NCBI RefSeq assembly: GCF_016103465.1
Contig: NZ_JAEEAP010000005.1
Span: 1-64,000 of the forward strand
DNA: 64,000 nt
Source: Streptomyces sabulosicollis
GTDB taxonomy: Bacteria; Actinomycetota; Actinomycetes; Streptomycetales; Streptomycetaceae
Direction: 5' to 3'
Shown here one piece after another: positions 42,616 through 51,901 of the stretch. Under the pieces are notes generated by a model. That model worked only from the letters and a program-made list of their open reading frames with translations. It ran no database searches and was not told the origin of the DNA. The stretch's first letter is position 1, and the number at the start of each line of letters is the position of its first letter. The position numbers and the translations under genes were made by a program.

Positions 42616-42651
42616 GTGATGGCGCCGGATCCCGGGATCCGGCGCCATCAC
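42616..42651. terminator. Perfect 36-nt palindrome, bidirectional terminator
   Basis: GTGATGGCGCCGGATCCC is followed immediately by its exact reverse complement, centred at 42633/42634, between the convergent aldo/keto reductase and GMC oxidoreductase genes. The stem could form up to 16 bp with a small loop. No mismatch over 36 nt. A terminator for both strands is the simplest reading. Confidence 0.82.
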
Positions 42652-42661
42652 TCGTACCGGA

Positions 42662-44275
42662 TCAGCGAGCGTCTTCGACGATCATGTCCGAGCCGTATTC
42701 GGCGATCATCACGGTCGGCGCCTGGGTGTTGGAACTGACGATACGAGGCATGATCGAGGAGTCCACCACTCGCAGCCCCCGCAGGCCGTGCACCCGCAGT
42801 CGTGGTGAGACGACCGACGCGTCCGAGACCCCCATGGCGCAGGTACCGACGGGGTGGTAGGAGGTCCTTCCGTGTCCGCGTACGAAGGCGATGTAGTCAT
42901 CCTTGGTGCGCACCGGACGGCCCCCGGCCAGGTGCTCGGCCTTGATGTGGGGTGCCATCGACGGCTGCCCCATGATCTCGCGGCTCTGCCGGACCCCCTC
43001 GACCGACATTTCCAGGTCGTAGTCGTCGGCCAGATAGTTGGGGTCGATCAACGGTGCCCGACGCGGGTCGGGTCCGGCCACCCGCACCGTGCCACGGCTG
43101 CGCGGCCTGAGGAAGTAGGAGTTCAGGGTGCAGCCGTAGCCGGGGCGCACGGCGGCGATCCCCGCCTCGACCCCCGCGGCCGGGAGGAAGTGGAACTGCA
43201 GGTCCGGCGTCGGCTCCTGTTCGTTGCCGTAGGCGAAGCCACCCGCCTCCACGACGGTGGACGCCAGCGGCCCGCGGCGGAAGGCGGCGTACTGCACGGC
43301 GGCGGCCGCCGTGGCGGGCAGGGGCCGCTCGTAGCGGTCCATGCTCTGGTACGCGGTCAGTTCGTAGACGATGTCGAGATCGCAGTGGTCCTGGAGGTTC
43401 TTGCCCACGCCGGGAAGCGCGTGGACGACCTCGATACCGGCCCGCTTCAGATCCGCCGGGTCGCCGATGCCCGACAACTGGAGGATCTTCGGGGAGCCGA
43501 ACGCCCCCGCGGCCACGATCACCTCTCGACGAGCGGTGTAGCGCCGCATCGTGCCGCCCTCGACGGTCTCGATCCCCGTGGCCCGGCCGTGGTCGGTGAC
43601 CACACGCCTGACCAGGGCGCCCGTCTTGACCACGAGGTTCCCCCGACCGCGGGCGGGGCGGAGATAGCCCACCGCGGCACTGCACCGGCGGGAGTGGCGG
43701 GTGGTCGTCTGGTAGAGCCCGATCCCGTACTGCTCGGCGCCGTTGAAGTCGCTGTTGTACGGCAGTCCGAACTCCTGGCCCGCCCGGACGAACGCCTTGG
43801 ACAGCGGATGCGGGTTGACCAGGTCCGACACCGAGAGGGGGCCTTCGGTGCCGTGCAGGGGGCCGGACAACCGCTCATTGCGCTCGGACCGCACGAAGTA
43901 CTTCTGCACCTCCTTGGCGGACCAGCCCTCGCAGCCGTGGACACCCGCCCAGTCGTCGTAGTCCTGAGCGACACCACGGGTGAACACCTGGGCGTTGATC
44001 GAGCCACCGCCGCCGATGACCTTGCCCTGGGCCAGGGGTATCTCCCGTCCGGCACAGTGTTCCTGGGGTTCGCTGACGAATCCCCACTGGTAGGGACCGG
44101 CGGTGAGCTTGGCGAAGCCGGCCGGTACATGGATGAAGGGGTGCCGGTCCGGACGCCCCGCCTCGAGGAGCAGTACCCGCACGGACGCGTCCGCGCTGAG
44201 CCGGCCGGCCAGCACGCACCCCGCCGTCCCCCCGCCCGCGATCACATAGTCGAACGAGCCATCCTGCTGTGCCAC
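42662..44275 (-). CDS. GMC-family oxidoreductase (choline/alcohol dehydrogenase-like)
   Basis: A 537-aa FAD enzyme. The N-terminal dinucleotide site is YVIAGGGTAGCVLA, with LLEAG at the end of strand 2. GMC signature 1 is GKVIGGGGSINAQ and signature 2 is GAFGSPKILQLSGIG. The catalytic His lies in YHPVGTCAMG, and the second site is Asn (SSNTQAPTVM), as in choline dehydrogenases. It would oxidise a primary alcohol to an aldehyde. It lies 46 nt downstream of the aldehyde dehydrogenase gene in the same minus-strand operon, so alcohol to aldehyde to acid is a natural sequence. Confidence 0.87.
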   Translation of the reverse strand: MAQQDGSFDYVIAGGGTAGCVLAGRLSADASVRVLLLEAGRPDRHPFIHVPAGFAKLTAGPYQWGFVSEPQEHCAGREIPLAQGKVIGGGGSINAQVFTRGVAQDYDDWAGVHGCEGWSAKEVQKYFVRSERNERLSGPLHGTEGPLSVSDLVNPHPLSKAFVRAGQEFGLPYNSDFNGAEQYGIGLYQTTTRHSRRCSAAVGYLRPARGRGNLVVKTGALVRRVVTDHGRATGIETVEGGTMRRYTARREVIVAAGAFGSPKILQLSGIGDPADLKRAGIEVVHALPGVGKNLQDHCDLDIVYELTAYQSMDRYERPLPATAAAAVQYAAFRRGPLASTVVEAGGFAYGNEQEPTPDLQFHFLPAAGVEAGIAAVRPGYGCTLNSYFLRPRSRGTVRVAGPDPRRAPLIDPNYLADDYDLEMSVEGVRQSREIMGQPSMAPHIKAEHLAGGRPVRTKDDYIAFVRGHGRTSYHPVGTCAMGVSDASVVSPRLRVHGLRGLRVVDSSIMPRIVSSNTQAPTVMIAEYGSDMIVEDAR

Positions 44276-44321
44276 AACAACACTCCTGGTTTCGGTCTCC
44301 GGTGAGCGGCTGCCCGGGCCT

Positions 44322-45830
44322 CTACTGGGCGCCGCCGCCGCGGAAGAACGGTGTGCGCTTGCCCGACCGGATCTGGACGGTCTTCACCTCGGTGAACTCC
44401 TCGAACCCGGCCTGCCCCATCTCGCGGCCGTAGCCGCTGCCCTTGACACCACCGCCCGGCAACTGGGGCGCGCCGTCGATGGTGGTGTTCACCCAGACCG
44501 TGCCGCTGCGCAGCCGTCGGCCCAGCGCCAGCGCCGTGTCGATGTTCTTGCTCCACACCGAGTTGGCGAGCCCGTACTCGACGGCGTTGGCGAGTTCCAC
44601 CGCCTCGTCCTCCGTGCGGAACCGGCTGATCGCCAGGACCGGCCCGAAGACCTCCTCGTTGAACAGGCGGGAGGTGGGCGACACCTGGTCGACGATCGTG
44701 GGCGCCATGAAGTACCCCGCCCCGAGGCCGTCCGTGGTGAGTCGGGTGCCTCCGGCCACCACCCGGGCTCCCTCGGCCCGGGCGCTGTCCACGGAAGCGA
44801 GGACCTTGTCCAGATGAGCGGCGTGGATCAGGGCCCCGATATCGGCGTCCTCGTCGAGCGGCGCTCCCACCCGTAGCGTGCTCACCCGGTCCACCAGCGC
44901 CTGGATGAACTCGTCCGCGATGTCCTGGTGGACCAGCAGGCGCGCTCCCGACACGCAGCACTCGCCCTGGTTGAACAGCACCGCGAAGAGCACGCCGTCG
45001 ACGGCGTCCTCGAGATCGGCGTCGGGGAAGACCACGCTGGCCGCCTTGCCACCGAGTTCCAGCGAGAGCCTCTTGAGGTTGCCCGCGGACGCCTCGACGA
45101 CGGAGCGTCCCACCGCGGTACTGCCGGTGAACGACAGCACATCCACGTCCCTGGACCGTGCCAGATGGTGGCCCACGGTCGATCCGGGTCCGGTCACGAC
45201 GTTGAACACCCCGCGGGGGAGACCCGCCTCGGCCGCGAGCTTCGCGACCTCCAGCGTACTGCCCGAGGTCAGCTCGGACGGCTTGCACACGGTGGTGCAC
45301 CCGGCCGCCAGGGCGAACGGCAGCTTCTGCATGAGCAGCAGCAGCGGAAAGTTCCAGGGAGTGATCATGGCGACCACTCCGCACGGTTCGCGGGTGACCA
45401 GCCCGGTGAGGTCCTGCCCGAGATTGGTGTGCACCTGACCGTGACTGGTCACCGCCAGGGCGGCGGCGTATTCGGTCAGCGCGATGCCGGTGGCGACGTC
45501 ACCACGGGCGAGCCGGATGGGCTTGCCCGACTCCTCGGCGTCGATGCGGGCGAGTGTCTCCTGGTCGCGGTGCATGAGGGAGGCCAGTGCGCGCAGTACC
45601 GCGGCACGCTCCTGTCCCGAGCGGTTCGGCCAGTCGCCCTGGTCGAACGCGCGGCGTGCCGCGGCCACGGCCGCCTCTGCCTGGGCGGCGTCGCCATGGG
45701 CGAACCGGGCGACCACCTCCTTGGTGCCGGGGTTCTCGCGGGTGAGGAACTCCGCCGACGGCTGGATTTCCTCACCGTCGATGAAGATGCCGTAGCTGCG
45801 GACAGGGCGCCCGGTGGCCGGGGCTGTCAT
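44322..45830 (-). CDS. NAD(P)-dependent aldehyde dehydrogenase (betaine aldehyde DH-like)
   Basis: A 502-aa ALDH. Motifs are intact: ITPWNFPLLL and CKPSELTSGSTLE for cofactor binding, FTGSTAVG, the general-base Glu in LELGGKAAS, the catalytic Cys in FNQGECCVSGARL and EEVFGPVLAI. It oxidises the aldehyde made by the neighbouring GMC enzyme to a carboxylate. Full length, ATG start at 45830, first gene of a two-gene operon, with a LacI-type operator 13 nt upstream of the start codon. Confidence 0.9.
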   Translation of the reverse strand: MTAPATGRPVRSYGIFIDGEEIQPSAEFLTRENPGTKEVVARFAHGDAAQAEAAVAAARRAFDQGDWPNRSGQERAAVLRALASLMHRDQETLARIDAEESGKPIRLARGDVATGIALTEYAAALAVTSHGQVHTNLGQDLTGLVTREPCGVVAMITPWNFPLLLLMQKLPFALAAGCTTVCKPSELTSGSTLEVAKLAAEAGLPRGVFNVVTGPGSTVGHHLARSRDVDVLSFTGSTAVGRSVVEASAGNLKRLSLELGGKAASVVFPDADLEDAVDGVLFAVLFNQGECCVSGARLLVHQDIADEFIQALVDRVSTLRVGAPLDEDADIGALIHAAHLDKVLASVDSARAEGARVVAGGTRLTTDGLGAGYFMAPTIVDQVSPTSRLFNEEVFGPVLAISRFRTEDEAVELANAVEYGLANSVWSKNIDTALALGRRLRSGTVWVNTTIDGAPQLPGGGVKGSGYGREMGQAGFEEFTEVKTVQIRSGKRTPFFRGGGAQ

Positions 45831-45842
45831 AGGGCCCTCCTA

Positions 45843-45943
45843 GAGAGCGTTTACTCATATCTCGGCGAGCTGGTCGTCACGCTAACAGCGGCGTAAACTG
45901 CTAACAAGAGAAACTGCACCGTCAATCTAGGAAACGTTTTCTC
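45843..45943. promoter_or_regulatory. LacI-type operators between ALDH and LacI regulator 2
   Basis: GAGAGCGTTTACTC (45843-45856; core 7/8) lies just upstream of the ALDH start, and GGAAACGTTTTCTC (45930-45943; core 8/8, near-palindromic) lies 74 nt further towards the divergent LacI gene. The rest of this 290-nt divergent region shows no ORF. Confidence 0.65.
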
Positions 45944-46120
45944 ACCGAGACCGACAGGGTTCAGGCCAGGTGACGGCCGACGTCCGGAGGGTGCGGGCGC
46001 ATCTCGCGGGCGCGATGCCCAGGTCCGCCACGACCGGGTGTGCCACGATCTTTGGGGAGGAGCCGGCCGGGTCGACGGAGCGCGGCAGGCTCCCGGAGAG
46101 GGAGCGATGGGGAGGCGTAG

Positions 46121-47122
46121 GTGAAGGAGCGACGTCGCGTCACGATCAGGGACGTAGCGGATGCCGCGGGTGTCTCGGTCGCCACGGTGTCACGGGTCAT
46201 GAGTGGCTCGCTCACGGTCAATCCGGAGATGGCGGAGCGGGTGCGCCGCGCCACGGAGGAACTGGAGTACCGGCCCAACGGCGCGGCCCAGGGGCTTGCC
46301 TCGGGGATGCACCGCAGCGTGGGCGTGGTCCTGCCGGACCTGTCCAATCCGTATTTCCACGGCATCATCAAGGCGACCAATGTGGGTGCGGCGCGCGAGC
46401 GCTACCGCATGCTCGTCACGGAGTGGCAGGAGCCCGGTGAGGAACTCGGCGTCTGTCTCGACGTGCTCTCCCGCGTCGATGGCCTCCTGGTGCTCTCGGC
46501 CCGGATGGAGGCCGAGAGCCTGCGGGACCTCGCGTCCCGCAGGGTTCCCACGGTGCTGGTCAACCGTGTCGAGCTCGGGGTCGACCTCCCCATGGTCGCG
46601 GTGGACAACTTCTCCCCGATGCTCGAGCTGTGCCAGCACCTGGCCACCCTGGGCCACCGCCGCGTGGCCTATCTGGCCGGTTCGCCGAGCGCATGGCAGA
46701 ACCGCGAGCGGTGGAAGGCGGTGCAGCAGGCCCGCATCCTCGGACTCGACCCGGTCATGGTGGCCTCGGACGGCACCATCGAGGCCGGCTACGAGGCGAC
46801 CGACGAGGCGCTCGGCCATGACCCGACGGCGCTGATCGCCTTCAACGACCTGGCCGCGCTCGGGGCCATCGCCCGCCTGCGCGAGCTGGGTCTGAGGACG
46901 CCGGAGGACATCTCGGTGACCGGCTTCGACGATGTGGCCCTGGCGCGGTACGCCGATCCCGCCCTGACGACCATCGTCAGCCCCAAGGCGGCCCTGGGCG
47001 AGCAGGCATGGGTGATGCTCGAGGCCAGTCTGCGCGGTGAGCGGCTGGAGCAGCCGCCGTTGCTGTCGGCGGCCTTCGTCCAGCGTGCGTCCACCGGCCC
47101 GGCCAAGGGAGCCCGCGCGTGA
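46121..47122 (+). CDS. LacI-family transcriptional regulator 2
   Basis: A 333-aa LacI/CcpA-type regulator. The N-terminal HTH is TIRDVADAAGVSVATVSRVM, with a hinge at about 45-60. The effector domain begins SVGVVLPDLSNPYFHGII and ends with ALIAFNDLAALGAI and SVTGFDDVALARYADPALTT, typical of sugar- or polyol-responsive repressors. GTG at 46121 has GGAGG upstream. It is divergent from the ALDH-GMC operon. Together with LacI regulator 1 it gives the island two related repressors that may share operators. Confidence 0.9.
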   Translation: MKERRRVTIRDVADAAGVSVATVSRVMSGSLTVNPEMAERVRRATEELEYRPNGAAQGLASGMHRSVGVVLPDLSNPYFHGIIKATNVGAARERYRMLVTEWQEPGEELGVCLDVLSRVDGLLVLSARMEAESLRDLASRRVPTVLVNRVELGVDLPMVAVDNFSPMLELCQHLATLGHRRVAYLAGSPSAWQNRERWKAVQQARILGLDPVMVASDGTIEAGYEATDEALGHDPTALIAFNDLAALGAIARLRELGLRTPEDISVTGFDDVALARYADPALTTIVSPKAALGEQAWVMLEASLRGERLEQPPLLSAAFVQRASTGPAKGARA

Positions 47123-47208
47123 GCGGGGGTCCTCCGGTGTCCGGAATCCATCAAGCCCCATCCAAGCCCCCATGAAGCCTCATGGGGAAGAAGGCGAGGT
47201 GAACGGGG

Positions 47209-49290
47209 ATGGCCGCAGCAGCCGCCACACCCGGCACCCGGTACGACGAGACATTCATGAGCCTGGCCTTCGCCCAGTCTCCGGACGCCCTCGCGCTCTG
47301 CGACACCGACCTGCGGCTGCTGCGGACGAATGCCGAGATGGCGCGGGTGCTGGGCCGCTCCGAGGACCGGACGCGCGGGCTGTCGGCGTCGGAGATCGTC
47401 CGCCCCGATGACGGAGACAGCGCCATCACGGCCATGCGTCAGGCGCGGGACAGCGGTGTGGCGCAGCGCTTCGAGACGTCCTTGCGGACCCCGGACGGGA
47501 GCCCCCGGCACGTCTGGTCGGTCTCCGCGATCCCCCTGAAGGACCGGGACGGTCAGGTGAACGGTGTCTTCCTGGCCGCGCGGGACAGCACCGAACAGCA
47601 CCGGGCCCGGCAGCGGCTGCTGCTGATCAACGAGGCGAGCACCGGCATCGGGTCCACGCTGGACATCACCCGCACCGCACAGGAACTGGTCGATGTGCTG
47701 GTGCCCAGTCTGGGGGACTTCACCTGTGTCGACAGCCTCGTGGCTCTCGAAGGCGGTGAGGAGCCCGGCCCCGGCACTCTGAGCGGTGCGGTCACTATGC
47801 GGCGCAGGGCGCAGCGCTCCGTCATCGACGAGGAGCCGATGGTCGCCGTCGGCACCATGGCCACCTATCCGGAGTTCACCCCGGCCGCCGAAAGCCTGGC
47901 CGCGGGCCGGGGAATCATCTACGAGGTGACGGACGCGGCCTTCGACCGATGGGCGGCCTACGACCCGCCCCGGGCCGAGCGGGCGCGCTTCTACGGGACG
48001 CACTCGGTGATGGCGGTGCCGATGCGGGCTCGCGGCGTCACCCTCGGCGTCGTGGTGATCACCCGTCATCGGCGGCCGGAGCCCTTCGGGCCGGACGATC
48101 TGCTGCTCGCCGAGGAGATCATCGCCCGGGCGGCCGTCTGTGTGGACAACGCGCGTCGCTACACCCGTGAGCGCGGCACCGCCATCGCTCTGCAACGCAG
48201 CTTGCTGCCCCGGCGGCTGCCGTGCCAGTCGGCGATCGATGTCGCCTCCCGCTACCTGCCGGCCGGGGAGCTGACCGGAGTGGGTGGCGACTGGTTCGAC
48301 GTGATCCCGCTCTCGGGCGCCCGCGTGGCACTGGTCGTCGGCGATGTGGTGGGCCACGGCATCCACGCCTCGGCCAGCATGGGGCGGCTGCGGACGGCGG
48401 TGCGGACGCTGGCCGACATCGACCTGCCGCCCGATGAGCTGCTCACCCATCTCGATGACCTGGTCACTCGGGTCGCCGACGAATCGGAGGCCGCCGAGGG
48501 CACCGATGACGACGGGGAAACCGGCGCCACCTGCCTGTATGCGGTCTACGACCCGGCCTCGCGCCGGTGCTGCCTCGCCCGCGCCGGCCATCCGCCACCG
48601 GCCGTGGTGGCCCCGGACGGCACCGTCGACTTCATCGATCTTCCCGTCGCCCCGCCGCTCGGACTGGGGGAGCTGCCCTACGAGTCGACCGAGGTGGAAC
48701 TGCCCGAGGGCAGCCTCCTGGCCCTCTACACCAACGGCCTGCTCAGCGCCCGGAGCCGTGACCTCGACAAGGGGCTCGACGCGCTGCGGGACGCGCTCAC
48801 CCGGCCCGCCGAACCGCTGGAAGACCTCTGCGACACCGTGCTGGAGGACCTGGTCCCCGATCGCCCCGCCGATGACATCGCCCTGCTCATCGCCCGCCCT
48901 CGGGCCCTGGGTGCCGACCGGGTCGCGTCCTGGGAGCTGCCCCCGGACCCTTCGGCCGTGGCCCCGGTGCGCAGGAAGGTCTCGGCCCAGTTGGCCGCCT
49001 GGGGCCTGGACGACGCGATCTTCACCACCGAGCTGGTGGTCAGCGAGCTGGTCACCAATGCCGTCCGGCACGCCCGGACGCCCCTCCGGCTGAGGGTGAT
49101 CCACGACCGCAACTTGATCTGCGAAGTGTCCGACGGCAGCATCACCGCCCCCCATCTGCGCCGTGCTCGCACCTTCGACGAGGGCGGACGCGGACTGCTC
49201 ATGGTCGCCCAGCTCGCCCAGCGCTGGGGGACCCGCTACACCCGCGACGGCAAGACCATCTGGGCGGAGCAGCTCCTTCCTGTCGGCTGA
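47209..49290 (+). CDS. SpoIIE-type PP2C phosphatase with PAS, GAF and HATPase domains
   Basis: A 693-aa cytosolic sensor-phosphatase. Domain order: PAS (about 15-135), GAF (about 145-330), PP2C/SpoIIE (about 345-570, with VGGDWFDVIPL and VVGDVVGHG metal-binding Asp residues), and a C-terminal anti-sigma-type HATPase (ELVVSELVTNAVRHA; GGRGLLMVAQLA). Such streptomycete proteins act in partner-switching control of sigma factors. The gene sits between LacI regulator 2 and the SDR operon although its family is not catabolic, so it may have been inserted or may couple the island to stress or nutrient signals. Confidence 0.9.
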   Translation: MAAAAATPGTRYDETFMSLAFAQSPDALALCDTDLRLLRTNAEMARVLGRSEDRTRGLSASEIVRPDDGDSAITAMRQARDSGVAQRFETSLRTPDGSPRHVWSVSAIPLKDRDGQVNGVFLAARDSTEQHRARQRLLLINEASTGIGSTLDITRTAQELVDVLVPSLGDFTCVDSLVALEGGEEPGPGTLSGAVTMRRRAQRSVIDEEPMVAVGTMATYPEFTPAAESLAAGRGIIYEVTDAAFDRWAAYDPPRAERARFYGTHSVMAVPMRARGVTLGVVVITRHRRPEPFGPDDLLLAEEIIARAAVCVDNARRYTRERGTAIALQRSLLPRRLPCQSAIDVASRYLPAGELTGVGGDWFDVIPLSGARVALVVGDVVGHGIHASASMGRLRTAVRTLADIDLPPDELLTHLDDLVTRVADESEAAEGTDDDGETGATCLYAVYDPASRRCCLARAGHPPPAVVAPDGTVDFIDLPVAPPLGLGELPYESTEVELPEGSLLALYTNGLLSARSRDLDKGLDALRDALTRPAEPLEDLCDTVLEDLVPDRPADDIALLIARPRALGADRVASWELPPDPSAVAPVRRKVSAQLAAWGLDDAIFTTELVVSELVTNAVRHARTPLRLRVIHDRNLICEVSDGSITAPHLRRARTFDEGGRGLLMVAQLAQRWGTRYTRDGKTIWAEQLLPVG

Positions 49291-49367
49291 GCGCCGACCC
49301 CTCGCGCCTCCGCTTCTTCTCGAAGAATCTCGCGTTCGGGGTTGACGCGGTTTTCCACCTGCGGCTA

Positions 49368-49542
49368 GAAAACGGTTACAGCCAAATGAACCACCGCTGG
49401 TCCGCGCCACGCAGTGGCGTCGCATGGGAGCACGGCAGGGGACTGACCGATAGCTCCAGGTAGGCGGGTATGAACGGTCACCTCGGATGGTTCTGTCCGG
49501 AGGGCTGGCCAGTGAGGGGAGCCGAGTTGAGAAAGCGGTTCC
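49368..49542 (+). promoter_or_regulatory. LacI-type operators before the SDR/ABC/ETF operon
   Basis: GAAAACGGTTAC (49368-49379) and GAAAGCGGTTCC (49531-49542) both contain the full AANCGNTT core, 163 nt apart. The second lies 11 nt upstream of the SDR start, next to the Shine-Dalgarno AGGAGG. The rest of the 263-nt gap has no supported gene. Confidence 0.65.
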
Positions 49543-49553
49543 TAGGAGGCGGA

Positions 49554-50312
49554 ATGAGTCTGGAAGACAAGGTGTGCGTGGTCACCGGCGGTACCTCGGG
49601 GATCGGCCTGGCCACGGTGCGCCTGTTCGCCGATGAGGGCGCCCGGCAGATCGTGCTGGCCAAGGACGAGCGGGAATGCGACGCCCTCGCCCAGGAGGCC
49701 GAGGACCACGGCTGGCCCGTGACCGTCGTGGTCGGTGACGTGGCCAGCCCCGCCGCATGGGATGAGGTGCTCGCACAGCTGGACCGGCTCGGCGGTGTGG
49801 ACGTCCTGGTCAACAACGCGGGGTACGGCATCCGGGGAACCGTCCTGGACACCGATCCGACGGACTGGGAGGCCCTGTTCGCCACCAACGTGACCGGTGT
49901 CTTCCTCGGCTGTCGGGCGGTCCTGCCACGGATGGTCGCCCAGCGCTCCGGGGCGGTGGTCAACGTCGCCTCGGTGGCCGGGCAGATCGGCATGGCGCGG
50001 CGGGCGGCGTACTGCGCCTCCAAGTCCGCGGTGCTCGGCCTCACCAGGGCCATGGCGGTGGATCACGCGGCCGCGGGCGTGCGCGTCAACGCGGTGGCAC
50101 CCGGCACCACCGACTCACCGTACTTCGCGAAGATCGAGGCCGATGTGGCGGACCCCGCTGCCTACCGGGCCTACCTGGAAGGGCGTCAGCTGCTCAACCG
50201 GCTCGCCGAGCCGAGCGAGATCGCCACGGCCATCGCCTTCCTGGCCGGCGACGCCTCCTCCTTCGCCACCGGATCGGTCGTCACCGTCGACGGAGGGATG
50301 AGCGTCGCATGA
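49554..50312 (+). CDS. Short-chain dehydrogenase/reductase
   Basis: A 252-aa classical SDR: TGGTSGIGLATV near residue 11, NNAGYG near 87, Ser in VNVASVAGQ, Tyr-Lys in YCASKSA, and the C-terminal GSVVTVDGGMSV. It would oxidise or reduce a hydroxy/keto intermediate, possibly the 3-hydroxyacyl-CoA made by the hydratase or a sugar alcohol. ATG at 49554 has AGGAGG directly upstream; an ATG at 49470 adds an unconserved 28-residue extension. First gene of the long operon; its stop overlaps the CoA-transferase start (ATGA). Confidence 0.87.
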   Translation: MSLEDKVCVVTGGTSGIGLATVRLFADEGARQIVLAKDERECDALAQEAEDHGWPVTVVVGDVASPAAWDEVLAQLDRLGGVDVLVNNAGYGIRGTVLDTDPTDWEALFATNVTGVFLGCRAVLPRMVAQRSGAVVNVASVAGQIGMARRAAYCASKSAVLGLTRAMAVDHAAAGVRVNAVAPGTTDSPYFAKIEADVADPAAYRAYLEGRQLLNRLAEPSEIATAIAFLAGDASSFATGSVVTVDGGMSVA

Positions 50313-51856
50313 CCGGCACACCCGCGGGTCCCGCCATGATGAGCGCCGCCGAGGCCGCCGCCACCGTCCCCGATGGCGCCACCCTCGCCATGACCGGCTC
50401 GGGCGGGGGCATCCTGGAGGCCGACGATGTTCTCGCCGCCATCGAGCAGCGGTTCCTCGCGACCGGCCACCCCCGGAACCTGACCGTCATCCACGGCCTC
50501 GGCATCGGGGACGGACAGAAGACGGGTCTGAACCGGCTGGCCCACCAGAGCCTGGTCCGCCGGGTCGTCGGCGGCCACTGGTCCTGGTCCCCGGGCATGC
50601 AGGCCCTGGCGGCTTCGGGCGCCATCGAGGCGTACTCGCTGCCCGCCGGGATCATCGCGGCCCTGCTGCGCGAGAGCGGGGCCCGCCGGCCAGGGGTGTT
50701 CTCGCAGGTGGGCCTCGGCACCTTCGTCGACCCACGGCGCCAGGGCGGACGTCTCAACGCTGTCTCGCCCGACGACCTGGTCACGCTCGCCGAGATCGAC
50801 GGAGTGGAGTACCTGCACTACCGCCCCCTGCACGTCGACATCGGCCTGGTGCGCGGCAGCTCCATGGACGAGTTCGGCAACGTCAGCTGCGCCGAGGAGG
50901 CCGCTTCCCTGGACAGCCAGGCGGTGGCCGCGGCCGCCCGTGGCTGCGGGGGCCGGATCATCGCGCAGGTCAAGCGCCGGGTCCCGGTCGGTGCCCAGGA
51001 TCCTCGCACGGTGAGTGTCCCCGGGCCGCTGGTCGACATCGGTGTCCTCAGCCCCGGCCAGTGGCAGACCTACGCGGGGGAGTTCGACGCGGCCTTCAGC
51101 CAGGCCGCCCCCGCCGGCGGGGCGCGGCCCGCACCCCGGACCGCCGTTCCGGGACCACGGGACGTCGTCGCCCGCCGGGCCGCTCTGGAGGTGCCGTCCG
51201 GGTGCGTGCTCAATGTGGGCTACGGCATGAGCGCCGGTGTCGTCGACGTCCTCGCCGAACAGCACCGGCTCGACGATGTGCACCTGGTCATCGAACAGGG
51301 CGCGGTCGGCGGAGTGCCGGAGACCGGCGAGCTGTTCGGCCTCAGCCGGTATCCGGCCGCACTGCTCTCCTCGCTCTCGCAGTTCGACTTCTTCGCCACC
51401 GGGATGCTCGATGTCGCCGTCCTGGGCATGGCCGAGGCCGACCGGTACGGCAACGTCAACGTCAGCAAGGTGGGCCCATCGGTCGTCGGGCCGGGCGGCT
51501 TCATCGACATCGCCCACGCCGCGAGCACCGTGGTGTTCTGCGGCACCTTCACCGCCCGGGGACTGCGCGCTGAGGTGACACCGGGCGCACTGCTCATCGC
51601 CGCCGAGGGGCGGGTGCGCAAGTTCGTCCACGAGGTCTCGCACGTCACCTTCGACGCCGCCGCCGCGCGCCGCCGGGGGCAGCGCGCCCTCTACGTCACC
51701 GAGCGAGCCGTCTTCGAGCTGCGCGACGGAGGTCCCGCGCTGATCGAGATCGCACCGGGCATCGACCTGAACCGCGATGTCCTGGACCACATGGACTTCG
51801 AGCCCGTACTCGACCCGCCGCCACGCCGGATGCCACCCGAAGTCTTCACCGCCTGA
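50309..51856 (+). CDS. Class I CoA-transferase (acetate/propionate CoA-transferase-like)
   Basis: A 515-aa protein with both alpha-like and beta-like CoA-transferase halves fused, as in YdiF/propionate CoA-transferase. The N-terminal half includes DGATLAMTGSGGG and FVDPRRQGG. The C-terminal half has the active-site Glu in VIEQGAVGG, followed by DVAVLGMAEADRYGNVN. It would activate an acid by moving CoA from a donor acyl-CoA, providing the substrate for the adjacent acyl-CoA dehydrogenase. ATGA overlap with the SDR gene. Acceptor acid unknown. Confidence 0.88.
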   Translation: MTGTPAGPAMMSAAEAAATVPDGATLAMTGSGGGILEADDVLAAIEQRFLATGHPRNLTVIHGLGIGDGQKTGLNRLAHQSLVRRVVGGHWSWSPGMQALAASGAIEAYSLPAGIIAALLRESGARRPGVFSQVGLGTFVDPRRQGGRLNAVSPDDLVTLAEIDGVEYLHYRPLHVDIGLVRGSSMDEFGNVSCAEEAASLDSQAVAAAARGCGGRIIAQVKRRVPVGAQDPRTVSVPGPLVDIGVLSPGQWQTYAGEFDAAFSQAAPAGGARPAPRTAVPGPRDVVARRAALEVPSGCVLNVGYGMSAGVVDVLAEQHRLDDVHLVIEQGAVGGVPETGELFGLSRYPAALLSSLSQFDFFATGMLDVAVLGMAEADRYGNVNVSKVGPSVVGPGGFIDIAHAASTVVFCGTFTARGLRAEVTPGALLIAAEGRVRKFVHEVSHVTFDAAAARRRGQRALYVTERAVFELRDGGPALIEIAPGIDLNRDVLDHMDFEPVLDPPPRRMPPEVFTA

Positions 51857-51901
51857 GCCCCCGAGCGACACCGGCCACCCCCACTTCCTGGAGGACCCCT
51901 C

